From JAYZBC01 sp036339375 (GTDB taxonomy: Bacteria; Pseudomonadota; Alphaproteobacteria; MPNO01; UBA2964), in NCBI GenBank assembly GCA_036339375.1, contig JAYZBC010000040.1:1-36877 (forward strand): DNA of 36,877 nucleotides, read 5' to 3'. How positions within the stretch are numbered: position 1 is the stretch's first letter; each line of letters starts with the position of its first letter. The position numbers and the translations under genes are program-made. Below the pieces are notes generated by a model. It had not been told where the DNA came from. It worked only from the letters and a program-made list of their open reading frames with translations, and did not search any database. Shown here piece after piece: positions 1-9,018 of the stretch.

Positions 1-1
1 G

Positions 2-853
2 CTCGTTGGGTATGGGCGCGATAATTGGTCGCGAGTACACGCTAATAATGAAAATCATTTACGGTCATCTGGGCGTCCACAAACGATGGAAATTTCTGAG
101 TTTGGGCCCGAGTTTGGATATTTTGGTGCAGTCGCTGCCCACGCTTTTGGTGCACAACGCCACATGCACGACTTTGGCACCACCAGGGAGCAGTTCGGCG
201 CTATTTCAGTTGCATTTCGTAAACACGCTCTTAACAACCCCGATGCTGTCATGAAGAAAAACCTTTCATTGGAAGATTATATGGAAGGCAGAATGATCGT
301 CGCACCTTTTGGCCTTTACGATTGCTCTCTCCAAACGGATGGGGCCGGTGCTGTAGTGGTGACATCTGCAGAAAGAGCCAAGGATCTGCGGCAACGGCCG
401 GTTTATATAAAAGGTTTTGGGACCTGTAATAATTTAAGTGGTTGGTTTCACGAACAGAACATGACCCACACGGGCGCGATCCAAGCTGGAAAAACAGCCT
501 ACGCTATGGCTGGAGTAGGACCACGGGATATTGACGTTGCCCAAATTTATGACTGTTTCACCTATATGGTTTTGGTACAGCTGGAAGATTACGGGTTTTG
601 TAAAAAAGGAGAAGGGGGGGATTTTGTTGCTTCTGGTGCCTTAGATTTAGGGGGGTCAATACCTACTAACACTTCCGGTGGCCAGCTTTCCGAAGCACAT
701 GTGGAAGGGATGCTGCAAGTGGTCGAAGGTGTCAGACAGTTGCAAGGCATATATGAACCGGACCGACAAGTAAAAGGAGCCGAAATAGGACTCGTATCTG
801 GCCATGGCGGCAACACTGTTTGTGAATCCGCTTTAATTCTAGGAACATCATAA
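2..853 (+). CDS. Thiolase family protein (SCPx/lipid-transfer type), 3' part only
   Basis: The frame is open from the first complete codon of the window, so the start and the nucleophilic Cys lie upstream, outside the window. What remains is the C-terminal thiolase half: the NTSGGQLSEAH segment near position 670-705 carries the His of the thiolase GGxxxxxH region, and the C-terminal loop reads SGHGG where classical thiolases have the second catalytic Cys (CxG). SCPx-type thiolases also lack that Cys. The family either thiolyses 3-ketoacyl-CoA or, in Ltp2-like members paired with DUF35 proteins, performs retro-aldol side-chain cleavage. The stop overlaps the next start by one base (TAATG), so the two are translationally coupled. 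Family assignment is secure; the substrate is not. Confidence 0.87.
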   Translation, partial: LVGYGRDNWSRVHANNENHLRSSGRPQTMEISEFGPEFGYFGAVAAHAFGAQRHMHDFGTTREQFGAISVAFRKHALNNPDAVMKKNLSLEDYMEGRMIVAPFGLYDCSLQTDGAGAVVVTSAERAKDLRQRPVYIKGFGTCNNLSGWFHEQNMTHTGAIQAGKTAYAMAGVGPRDIDVAQIYDCFTYMVLVQLEDYGFCKKGEGGDFVASGALDLGGSIPTNTSGGQLSEAHVEGMLQVVEGVRQLQGIYEPDRQVKGAEIGLVSGHGGNTVCESALILGTS

Positions 854-1263
854 TGGTTACCCCCTATAAAAAGCCTTTACCGCTGCCAGCGCATGAATCC
901 GGACCCTTCTGGGAAGGGTCAAAAAAACACAGGTTGATGATCCAAAAATGTGCGGCCTGCGAAACACACCGTTTTCCCCCTTCCGTTACCTGCGCAAAAT
1001 GTGGAGAAACAAACAGTAGTTGGGTTGAGTCTAGCGGACGTGGCAAAGTTTTCAGTTTTGTCACATTTTATCGTCTATATCATAAGGGTTGGGAAGGGGG
1101 GTTACCCTATGTCGTCGCGGTTATTGAATTGGAAGAAGGTGCTCGCATTTTAAGTAATGTGATAGATATACCTGTGGAAAAGGTAGTATGCGATATGCCG
1201 GTTAAAGTAGTCTTTGAAGACGTAACTGAAAACGTAACACTACCTAAATTCTCTCCAATATAG
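853..1263 (+). CDS. DUF35 / OB-fold protein with N-terminal zinc ribbon
   Basis: A 136-residue acyl-CoA-associated OB-fold protein. An N-terminal rubredoxin-like zinc ribbon is visible as CAAC ... CAKC around residues 34-53, followed by an OB-fold half with the usual 'grGkVfSFvtfyr' strand. Proteins of this family are obligate partners of SCPx/Ltp2-type thiolases and aldolases, where they help bind the CoA thioester. The start codon overlaps the stop of the thiolase gene, which is the standard arrangement for such pairs. The gene ends one base before the stop codon of the convergent exporter gene, with no room for a separate terminator. Length is normal for the family. Confidence 0.87.
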   Translation: MVTPYKKPLPLPAHESGPFWEGSKKHRLMIQKCAACETHRFPPSVTCAKCGETNSSWVESSGRGKVFSFVTFYRLYHKGWEGGLPYVVAVIELEEGARILSNVIDIPVEKVVCDMPVKVVFEDVTENVTLPKFSPI

Positions 1264-1264
1264 T

Positions 1265-2494
1265 TTACCTCGATTTACCTGGTATTCCATCTTGAGTCAG
1301 AAACCAAAATGAAGCTGCACTTCCTAATGCACAACCCAAAATAATGTAAGACATAGGGAGAGCAGTACCATCATGGAGAATTCCCACTAAGGCGCCGACA
1401 AATGCGCCTATTCCAAAGCGAAAAAGACCTAATAAGGCCGATGCAGTACCCGCCAATTGAGGAAAATACTCCAATGTAGCTGCAGAAGCATTTGCGTTTA
1501 CCATATTATGGGGCAGCATGAAAATTGCAATTGAGATGACAATTCCAAAAAGCCCGCCTAATGCTAATGTGGTAGTTATTGACAGAATTACACCACCCAA
1601 CAGGGCGATGGTAGTTCCCACCGCGAGCATCCTTCTAACACCGAAAAGCATAACAAGACGACTGTTAAGATAAGAACCTAACATTATGGCTAAAACATTT
1701 AGGGCAAAGAGATAGCCAAAGTCCTCCGGTGCAACACCAAAAATTTGTATATAAATAAAAGGGGTCCCAGAAAGTTGAGCAAACATTGTGGCAAAGGACA
1801 GACCACCGCAAACCATATAACCTGTTGCCTGCCGGTGTTTAAGCACTGTAAAAAAATCGGAAATTATTTTTACCGCGTGAGTGACTTGTCGTTTTTCTGG
1901 GGGTAGGGTTTCGGGCAAACGCAAAACACCCAAAATCAGGGCGAAAACCCCAAAAAAAGACAAAAACCAAAAAATCAATGCCCAGTCTGCAAACCATTTC
2001 AAGATATACCCACCTATGAAAGGGGCAACTAAAGCCGCTAAGGATGGTACCAATAACATCAGGGAAAGTGCACGGGCTCCTTCTTCTCTGTCAAAAAGAT
2101 CACGGATAATAGCCCGGGTAAGAACAATCCCCGCAGCGCCACCTAACCCCTGCAGGAGCCGGAAACCTATTAGAAATTCAATAGTTGTTGCAATAGCACA
2201 AAGAACACTAGCAACCGTGTAAAGGAAAATCCCGACGAGCAGGATACCACGCCTCCCATATCTGTCAGAAATTGGTCCATAGAAAAGCTGGCCGATCCCA
2301 AAGGCAATTGTAAAGACGCTAAGTGTTAACTGAGCATTACTTGTGGATGTGCTAAAGAACACTGCGAGTTCTGGAAGCGATGGCAAATACATATCCATCG
2401 ACATCGGGCCAAATGCCGTTAGTATTCCTAAAACAATGATAACCGCTGAACCGGTTGCTGATGGCACCATAAATTTACTTACACGACGAATCAA
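1265..2494 (-). CDS. Bcr/CflA family drug-resistance MFS transporter
   Basis: A 409-residue inner-membrane major facilitator with about 12 hydrophobic helices. The DMYLPSLPEL stretch after the first helix (residues 34-43) is characteristic of Bcr/CflA exporters. MFS motif A (GPISDRYGRR, about 73-82) follows the second helix. The family exports drugs or small metabolites by proton antiport. The start is TTG with AGGA about 8 nt upstream; an ATG eight codons later is the alternative. It is convergent with the DUF35 gene. Its cargo is unknown; neighbourhood with catabolic genes suggests efflux of a toxic intermediate, which is inference only. Confidence 0.85.
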   Translation of the reverse strand: MIRRVSKFMVPSATGSAVIIVLGILTAFGPMSMDMYLPSLPELAVFFSTSTSNAQLTLSVFTIAFGIGQLFYGPISDRYGRRGILLVGIFLYTVASVLCAIATTIEFLIGFRLLQGLGGAAGIVLTRAIIRDLFDREEGARALSLMLLVPSLAALVAPFIGGYILKWFADWALIFWFLSFFGVFALILGVLRLPETLPPEKRQVTHAVKIISDFFTVLKHRQATGYMVCGGLSFATMFAQLSGTPFIYIQIFGVAPEDFGYLFALNVLAIMLGSYLNSRLVMLFGVRRMLAVGTTIALLGGVILSITTTLALGGLFGIVISIAIFMLPHNMVNANASAATLEYFPQLAGTASALLGLFRFGIGAFVGALVGILHDGTALPMSYIILGCALGSAASFWFLTQDGIPGKSR

Positions 2495-2659
2495 AAACTA
2501 ATCCTGGCCAGATCCCATTCACTTAAAAGGCAAGGGTGACCTTTAACCAGAAGTCGGAGCCACACAAGAACTTATCGACCGTTCTGAGTGAAGATAGAGT
2601 GATGAATGTCTAATGTGTATCAGTCAATTTCACTTGTAACTTCAAAATCCACCACCCCT

Positions 2660-3073
2660 TTATCTAGGGCGGCCTTTCTCAAATTTTTGGGTCTCTTCCA
2701 AATGAACAGTAAAAGGCAGCGCTTTAGATGTAAACACTTCGATTTGCGGTTTTATATCCCCGATGTCATCGATTGAACCAACCTTAACGTTTTTAATTCC
2801 CGGGCTACCTGACCCATAACCGAAAAGCTGTGCGCCGCAGTTTCCACAAAATTCTTTTGTCATTGTATTCCCGCTGTCAGCAAGGTGCTGAAAACTCTTG
2901 GGTGTGCCCTGAAGGATAACTAAATCTTCTTCCTTCACGAAAACGTTAGTAGCAAAACTCGACCCTGTTGAGCGACGACAGTCATCGCAGTGACATTGAG
3001 CAATTCGGACAGGCTGCCCCTTAACTATATACTTGATTTCACCACACAAACACGAACCCGAAAAACTTTCCAT
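2660..3073 (-). CDS. GFA family (glutathione-dependent formaldehyde-activating enzyme-like) protein
   Basis: A 137-residue protein of the GFA/CENP-V fold. The zinc-binding cysteines are in the expected order: CLC near the N-terminus, CHCDDC in the middle, and CGNCG toward the centre-right, followed by a GYGSGSPG segment. The chosen ATG (codon at 3071-3073) has AAGGGG about 9 nt upstream and begins right before the conserved 'GSCLCGEI' strand. An upstream in-frame start at 3133 would add 20 residues that do not fit the family. Founding members assist glutathione-formaldehyde adduct formation, but most homologues have no proven activity, so the precise role is open. It is divergent from the amidase cluster. 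Confidence 0.85.
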   Translation of the reverse strand: MESFSGSCLCGEIKYIVKGQPVRIAQCHCDDCRRSTGSSFATNVFVKEEDLVILQGTPKSFQHLADSGNTMTKEFCGNCGAQLFGYGSGSPGIKNVKVGSIDDIGDIKPQIEVFTSKALPFTVHLEETQKFEKGRPR

Positions 3074-3200
3074 TGTTTTATACCCCTTGTTAGGTCTGCA
3101 GAAACATCGCACCATGGCTTTACAAATACTCAACGAAAACTCTGGTGGTTTCTCACACTATCAGAGAGGATTTGTAACTAAAAGTTTATAGGGTGTCCAA

Positions 3201-3422
3201 ATGGAAAAAGAAAATTTGCCGTTAAACGACGATGATTTAATTTTTGAAGGTCTTATTCGTGCTTCCCGTGTCCCAGTCTCTAAAGATGAAAAAATTGCCC
3301 TGCGTAAAGCTTATTCTACCCTGGCGAAACTCTCGGAAATGACCCGAAAAACGGGGCGAAACTGGGAAATGGGGATGTTGCCGGTTTATATTCCCAAACC
3401 GCCGAAAGAAGGAACCAAATGA
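3201..3422 (+). CDS. Small amidase-associated protein (AtzG-like candidate)
   Basis: A 73-residue acidic-to-neutral small protein whose stop codon overlaps the ATG of the amidase (ATGA), implying coupled translation and probably a 1:1 complex. A Shine-Dalgarno AGGGTG lies 6 nt before the ATG. The pattern, a helical 'RASRVPVSKDEKIAL...LAKLSEMT' part followed by a Pro-rich tail (VYIPKPPKE), resembles AtzG/DUF4089 and GatC-like small subunits that sit upstream of amidases and stabilise them. No catalytic residues are evident. Similarity is by overall pattern and context, not a confirmed family match. Confidence 0.7.
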   Translation: MEKENLPLNDDDLIFEGLIRASRVPVSKDEKIALRKAYSTLAKLSEMTRKTGRNWEMGMLPVYIPKPPKEGTK

Positions 3423-4822
3423 CGATGGTGCAAAATATTCCGACCATTTCCGAGGCGGCAAAAAGGATACAAAAAGGCATTCTAATGCCTTCCGCTTTAA
3501 CTGAAAAATGTCTCGCCCGTATAGAAGCGTATGAGCCCAAAATTCACGCTTTTCATAAAATTTTTTCTGACGAAGCCCGTGCTGCGGCTCGTCAAGCAGA
3601 CGATGAAATTAAAGCGGGAGATTATAGAGGTCCGTTACACGGAATACCAATCGCACTCAAAGATGTATTCTACATGAAGGGATACAAGACAACATCCAAT
3701 TCGCGTGTCATGAAAGACTTTAGTGCGGATATAGATGCAACTGTTATTACCCGGTTAAAAGATGCGGGCGCTATTTTAATGGGACAACTCAACACCTATG
3801 AATTTACATTTGGGGGTAGACCTACTTTCGAAGCACTCTTTCCCCCAGCTCGAAATCCATGGAATTTAACAAAATCAACTGGTGGCTCCAGTAGCGGATC
3901 TGGAGCTGCTGTCGCCGCAGGATTTTGCCTGGGTGCTCTAGGAAGCGATGCAGGCGGATCCATTAGAACTCCCGCTGCATTCAATGGTATAGCTGGATTA
4001 AAGCCAACTTTTGGACGGGTCAGCGCTTATGGAGATATGCCTCTTTCGTTTTCTTTCGATTGCGTTGGACCTATGGCCTGGAACAGCGAGGATTGTGCAT
4101 TGATGCTGCAAAGTCTAGCTGGCTATGACTCCCAAGATCCTGGGAGTGTTGACACACCGGTGCCAAATTATGCGTCGGGATTGAACGAAGGAATTAAGGG
4201 ACTAAAAATTGGCTTAATCAGGCACTTTTATACAGGGGATTTTGAAGCCCCTTATGAGATTGTAAAAGCTATAGATGGCGTTGGACAAACCTTAAGTAAC
4301 TTAGGCGCAACGGTTGAAGAAGTCCAACTTTCACCACTTGATGATTGGCATGCAGTGGGGAGGATAATTTTGCCCGCTGAAGCTTATGCTATCCACGAAA
4401 AAAGATTGCAGACCCAGTGGGAGGAATATGGCCCTTTAGTGCGCAACCGTATGATGTTAGGAAGTTTAGTCCGAGCTGTAGACTATATCCAAGCGCAGCG
4501 GCGACGCAAGGAATTGTTATCTGAAATGGAGACTGCTCTGTCAGAATTCGACGTTGTGGTTACAACCGCAATGTTGACACCAACTCCCCCGCTTGATGAC
4601 AAAGCACCATTCCCGTTTCTCGATGTACCAATGATAGCTGTGCCTTTCAATCTTACTTTACACCCCTGTCACACAATTCGTGCAGGGTTCTTCGATGATG
4701 GCATGCCGATCGGCGCTCAAATAGCAGGCCGATACTGGGACGAAGCAACTGTTTTACGTGTAGCGCACACGTTTGAAAATGAAGCATCACTTTTGTCTCT
4801 CCGTCCAAATTTCGAATCATAA
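3419..4822 (+). CDS. Amidase signature family hydrolase
   Basis: A 467-residue amidase (GatA/AtzE-like). The Ser-cisSer-Lys triad is readable: Lys81 in PIALKDVF, Ser157 in the TGGSSSGSG loop and nucleophile Ser181 in GSDAGGSIRTPA. The 24-residue spacing between the two serines is that of the family. It hydrolyses a carboxamide or ureido bond to the acid and ammonia or amine. It is coupled to the small upstream protein through an ATGA overlap. A molybdenum hydroxylase gene follows 82 bp downstream on the same strand. No signal peptide, so cytoplasmic. Substrate unknown; it is not likely to be the tRNA amidotransferase subunit because no gatB/gatC is adjacent. Confidence 0.92.
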   Translation: MTMVQNIPTISEAAKRIQKGILMPSALTEKCLARIEAYEPKIHAFHKIFSDEARAAARQADDEIKAGDYRGPLHGIPIALKDVFYMKGYKTTSNSRVMKDFSADIDATVITRLKDAGAILMGQLNTYEFTFGGRPTFEALFPPARNPWNLTKSTGGSSSGSGAAVAAGFCLGALGSDAGGSIRTPAAFNGIAGLKPTFGRVSAYGDMPLSFSFDCVGPMAWNSEDCALMLQSLAGYDSQDPGSVDTPVPNYASGLNEGIKGLKIGLIRHFYTGDFEAPYEIVKAIDGVGQTLSNLGATVEEVQLSPLDDWHAVGRIILPAEAYAIHEKRLQTQWEEYGPLVRNRMMLGSLVRAVDYIQAQRRRKELLSEMETALSEFDVVVTTAMLTPTPPLDDKAPFPFLDVPMIAVPFNLTLHPCHTIRAGFFDDGMPIGAQIAGRYWDEATVLRVAHTFENEASLLSLRPNFES

Positions 4823-4904
4823 GTTTATTTTCTATCCCTTGATAGAAGTGAGAGAGAAAGGCAGGATGGGATAATAAAATTACGTAGATGGAAAGGAAAG
4901 TGTC

Positions 4905-7226
4905 TTGGGACAATTTGCTATGGGCCAATCTGTACCTCGGACAGAGGACCCTCGTCTTCTGCGCGGTGGGGGTCGTTATGTCGATGATATAAGACTACCA
5001 AACGAATGCCATGCTTATATGCTGCGTTCCCCTCATGCGCATGCCCGAATTATCAAAATTGAGTGCGAAGCTGCAGTTAACATGCCTGGCATTGTCAAAA
5101 TCTTCACGGGCAAGGACTGGGAAAAAGATGGGCATGGTCAACATCCCCCCGGTCATACTCGTGCCCGTCGCGACGGGAAGCCAGTTTACTGTCCCACCCG
5201 CCCCGCGATAGCCAACGAAACCGTTATGGTGACTGGCGACATTGTTGCAGTTATTGTGGCAGAGTCCGTCAATGATGCTAAGGACGCCGCCGAATTAATT
5301 GTCATCGAATATGACCCTTTGCCTATTTTAGTTGACGGACCAAAGGCACGCCAAAACGACAGCCCCATCCTCTACGAGGATTGTCCGGATAATGAAAGTT
5401 ATTTCTATCAAGCTGGCAACAAAGAGGCCGTTGAAACCGCTTTAAACACTGCACATCATGTCACACGTTTGCGGACACAAATCAACCGGATAACTGCAAA
5501 CACGATGGAACCCCGCGCTTGTATTGGCGAATATGATTTTCGGTTCAATCGTTACATTTTATACGGTGGCACCCAAAGACCACATCTTTTACGAAAAACC
5601 CTTGCACAGAATGTATTCAATGTCCCCGAAACAGCAGTAAAGGTTATCATTCCTGATGTCGGCGGTAGTTTTGGAATGAAAGGGGGACATGCACCCGAGT
5701 TTCATGCCTGCCTTTGGGCTGCACGAAAAACGGGCCGCCCGGTTCGCTGGGTTTGTGAGCGAAGCGATGGATTAATGACTGACTATCACGACCGCGATCA
5801 GGTTACTGATGCACAATTAGCCCTGGACAAAAACGGTGTTTTTTTGGCACTCAAAGTGAGTAACATTTGTAATATAGGCGCCTGGCTTGATCCGGGTGGA
5901 ACAATTTCTCCAGCCGGCCACCTCGGCGGCTTGGCCGCCACTTACAAAACCCCGCTGATATACGCTGAAGCATCAGCAGTTTTTACTAATACTAGTGCAA
6001 ATGGCCCTTTTCGTGGATCCGGGAGACCAGAAGCTGCTTATGTCATTGAAAGGCTCATTGATAATGCAGCACGAGAACTGGAAATGGATCGTGCCGAAAT
6101 AAGGCGGCGGAACATAGTCCCTCCTCAGGAAATGCCCTTTAAAACGGGTCTCATTTACACCCTCGACTGCGGCGAATTTGGGGCCAATATGGAAAATACG
6201 TTAGGCATGGCTGATTATGGTGATTTTGAAAATAGACGCAAAAGAGCAAAAGATTCAGGAAAATTTCTTGGGTTAGGAATTGCAAATTTTATTGAACAAA
6301 CGGCGCAGATGGATGGAGAGACCGTGGCAGTGCAATTTGATCAATCAGGGACGGTCACAGTAATTCCGGGTTCGGTGGATCACGGTCAGGGTCATGACAC
6401 AATGTATAAAATTGTTGTTTCAGATGCTTTAGGTATCGACCAAGAGGACATTCGGGTTTCATACGGTGATACTGATTCCTTGCCTTTTGGGGGTGGCACT
6501 TACGCATCCCGTACAGCTATTTTGGGTAGCTCCGCCGCTGTAAGAGCAATCGATAAAATTATAGAAAAAGGTACAAAAATTTCTGCCCACATACTTGAAG
6601 CGGCTGAAGAGGATATAAACTTTAAAAGTGGTAAATTTGAAATAGCTGGAACTGATAAATCTATAAGTGTACAGGAAGTCGCCCGCACCGCTTATAGGCG
6701 TGAGGATTTACCAAAAGACATGGAGTTAGGCCTATACGAAAGCGATACGTTTGTACCCGGCACACCTACATTTCCTAATGGTTGCCACGTCTGCGAAGTT
6801 GAAATTGATCCCGAAACTGGCGTTACAGCAATAACACGCTATTCGGTAACAGACGACGTTGGTACCGTGATTAATGCGTTAACCCTTGAAGGGCAAATTC
6901 ACGGTGGAATCGGACAGGGAGTTGGACAAGCTTTTACCGAAGGTATTGTGTATGACGGGGAAGGCCAATTGCTCACAGGTTCATTTTTGGATTACGGGAT
7001 GCCACGCGCAGATGACATGTGTAGTTTCGAGCTTTCCAATAACCCCGTGCCAACCACTCTAAATCCGATTGGCGCCAAGGGGGCCGGTGAAGCAGGTAAC
7101 GTTGGAGCATTGGCAGCCATTATGAATGCGGTGGTTGACGCACTTAGCCCTTTGGGGATTAAAAACCTTGATATGCCGGCCACACCTGAAAAGGTATGGC
7201 AGTCCATTCAAGCGGCTAAAGTTTAG
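4905..7226 (+). CDS. Xanthine dehydrogenase/CoxL family molybdopterin-binding subunit (orphan)
   Basis: A 773-residue Mo-cofactor large subunit of the xanthine oxidase superfamily. The N-terminus (GQSVPRTEDPRLLRG) is the standard opening of CoxL-like proteins. Further motifs are VGGSFGMKGG (from residue 252), GPFRGSGRPEA (from 367, the active-site loop; not the AYRCSFR loop of true CO dehydrogenase) and GAKGAGEAG with the catalytic Glu at 729. The start is TTG, with GGAAAG 4 nt upstream; the next ATG (4920) would leave the Shine-Dalgarno too far away. Such enzymes hydroxylate aromatic heterocycles or aldehydes. No FAD (CoxM) or 2Fe-2S (CoxS) subunit gene is adjacent, which is unusual. The 3' end overlaps the convergent GMC gene by 11 bp. 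Confidence 0.92.
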   Translation: MGQFAMGQSVPRTEDPRLLRGGGRYVDDIRLPNECHAYMLRSPHAHARIIKIECEAAVNMPGIVKIFTGKDWEKDGHGQHPPGHTRARRDGKPVYCPTRPAIANETVMVTGDIVAVIVAESVNDAKDAAELIVIEYDPLPILVDGPKARQNDSPILYEDCPDNESYFYQAGNKEAVETALNTAHHVTRLRTQINRITANTMEPRACIGEYDFRFNRYILYGGTQRPHLLRKTLAQNVFNVPETAVKVIIPDVGGSFGMKGGHAPEFHACLWAARKTGRPVRWVCERSDGLMTDYHDRDQVTDAQLALDKNGVFLALKVSNICNIGAWLDPGGTISPAGHLGGLAATYKTPLIYAEASAVFTNTSANGPFRGSGRPEAAYVIERLIDNAARELEMDRAEIRRRNIVPPQEMPFKTGLIYTLDCGEFGANMENTLGMADYGDFENRRKRAKDSGKFLGLGIANFIEQTAQMDGETVAVQFDQSGTVTVIPGSVDHGQGHDTMYKIVVSDALGIDQEDIRVSYGDTDSLPFGGGTYASRTAILGSSAAVRAIDKIIEKGTKISAHILEAAEEDINFKSGKFEIAGTDKSISVQEVARTAYRREDLPKDMELGLYESDTFVPGTPTFPNGCHVCEVEIDPETGVTAITRYSVTDDVGTVINALTLEGQIHGGIGQGVGQAFTEGIVYDGEGQLLTGSFLDYGMPRADDMCSFELSNNPVPTTLNPIGAKGAGEAGNVGALAAIMNAVVDALSPLGIKNLDMPATPEKVWQSIQAAKV

Positions 7227-8940
7227 TTGATCCGTTCATCATAGTTGCTGAAATCTTTTCACCAATCATGATGGTAGAAATATTTGTGTTCGCACAAGGT
7301 ACCATTGGCATAATCGAAGCGTCACAAACCCGCAGCCCCGACACACCATAGACCTGCCCTGATGGATCGGTAACTGCACCAGGGTCATCCCTAGCGCCCA
7401 TTCTACAAGTGCAAGATGCGTGCCAATGACCTAAGACAGTGTCACGGATCCATTGTTCTATGATCAAATCATCTGCCAATAAGTCTGTAATCGAGGGCCC
7501 ATCCGCTATCAAATTTTTAATGATCCAACGACGAGCGATTGACGATGCATCCATCATTTGAGCGCCAATCCAAGTTTGGATCCAATTGTAGGTACTATAC
7601 ACACCAACCTTACGGGCTCGGGTGCCATAGCTAACTGGAAAAAGTTCAGAAATTGCATTTTGTAAATTTTCATTTTGACCTAATCCAGCCATTACCCGAA
7701 CGCCTTTAACCATTCGTTCCATATCTCGACGATCCGAACACATATTGAAATCGACATTTGGTTCTTCGTCGGGGCTAGCAGAACTAAGAGTAACCTCACC
7801 GGTAGAATAGGAACGGTTCACCCAAAGCTGCAAAATACCCATTCGATCCCCAATTGGGTGCCATGCGGACCGATTGGTAGGAACAATATACATGTCCCCT
7901 GCTGGCACACCTTCCATTCCGGAGGACCACCGCACTGCGGCTATCATATGCGTAGGTAAACCAGGTTTAAGTCTTGCATTCTTTTTTAGGTAGGCCCCAA
8001 AGTTTACACCTGGATGTTCCATAAGATGTTTACCAACACCAGGTCGGTCGGCTACGACCTCAATGCCAAATTGAGCAAGTTCTTTTGCAGGACCAATTCC
8101 GGAACGCATTAGTAAAGGAGGTGAATGTAAGGCCCCAGTAGAAATTATAACCTCGTTTGCCGAAACATCGAACTCTTGGCCTTCCCTTCTTACACGCACA
8201 CCCACGACCCTAGTACCGTCAAAAACCAAATGAAGTACTTTTGTTAAATCCAGCATCTCATAGTTGGGGCGGGCCCTAACTTCTTTCGTCAAATATGCTG
8301 TCGATGCGGATACACGTTTGTTATTGATGTTATTCATTGGAATAGGAAAATACCCGTCATCAAAAACCGCATTTTGGTCTTTAAGATCTTTCCAGCCTGC
8401 CTCTTCTGCCGCCTTAATGGCTGCGCGCGTGAAACCCGGCCAGCGGTCTTGGAAAAGTCTTCTCAACCCAATTGGCCCTTCACTGCCATGCAGCGGTCCT
8501 TTAAAATCGTGGTCCTTTTCCAACTTACGAAAGTACGGCAGAACGTCATCCCAACTCCAACCCTTGGCTCCACGGGTTTCCCATTCATCAAAATCACTTG
8601 GCAATCCACGATTAGCGCACATGCCATTTACTGAAGAGCCTCCTCCGATCACACGCCCCTGGTTATAACGCCGTCTCGGACGTTCATCCGGGGCATTTCC
8701 AGGTCGAGGCAAAAACGCGGCGCTTAGTCCCGGCCAGGTGAAGCGTTTGCTTCCTTTGGCGGTCGCAACAAAATTGTGGTTAAGCTCTTCAGGTTCCTGA
8801 CCTGGAGGGAAGTCTTCTCCTGCTTCTATGAGAAGAATTTTATTTGCAGATCGTTCCGTTAACCTGCTGGCAAGGACACTTCCAGCTGACCCTCCCCCAA
8901 TAATCAGATAATCCCATACCCTGTCGGCAATTTCGGCCAA
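7216..8940 (-). CDS. GMC family FAD-dependent oxidoreductase (choline dehydrogenase-like)
   Basis: A 574-residue flavoprotein. The FAD dinucleotide fold (GGGSAG, residues 15-20) is followed by LIEAGED. The GMC signature GRVIGGGSSVNGM comes near residue 95-107. Near the C-terminus are GHWHASCTCRMG (His505/His507) and CANTNIST (Asn551/Asn553), which supply the catalytic His/Asn pair. Family members oxidise primary or secondary alcohols to aldehydes or ketones. The start is TTG, strongly supported by GGGAGG 6 nt upstream. It lies 78 bp downstream of the TauD-like dioxygenase on the same strand, a plausible two-gene operon. No signal peptide is seen, so cytoplasmic. Confidence 0.93.
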   Translation of the reverse strand: MAEIADRVWDYLIIGGGSAGSVLASRLTERSANKILLIEAGEDFPPGQEPEELNHNFVATAKGSKRFTWPGLSAAFLPRPGNAPDERPRRRYNQGRVIGGGSSVNGMCANRGLPSDFDEWETRGAKGWSWDDVLPYFRKLEKDHDFKGPLHGSEGPIGLRRLFQDRWPGFTRAAIKAAEEAGWKDLKDQNAVFDDGYFPIPMNNINNKRVSASTAYLTKEVRARPNYEMLDLTKVLHLVFDGTRVVGVRVRREGQEFDVSANEVIISTGALHSPPLLMRSGIGPAKELAQFGIEVVADRPGVGKHLMEHPGVNFGAYLKKNARLKPGLPTHMIAAVRWSSGMEGVPAGDMYIVPTNRSAWHPIGDRMGILQLWVNRSYSTGEVTLSSASPDEEPNVDFNMCSDRRDMERMVKGVRVMAGLGQNENLQNAISELFPVSYGTRARKVGVYSTYNWIQTWIGAQMMDASSIARRWIIKNLIADGPSITDLLADDLIIEQWIRDTVLGHWHASCTCRMGARDDPGAVTDPSGQVYGVSGLRVCDASIMPMVPCANTNISTIMIGEKISATMMNGSTKL

Positions 8941-9018
8941 GTTTTACCTCCCAAGGTTTATAGTTCGACCCGAAAATACACTGGAAAAATTTTCACGCAA
9001 CTGAAAGGCAAAAACGTT

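Noticed and set aside
3074..3133. N-terminal extension of the GFA protein
   Set aside because: The added 20 residues do not match the family, and the ATG at 3073 has its own Shine-Dalgarno.
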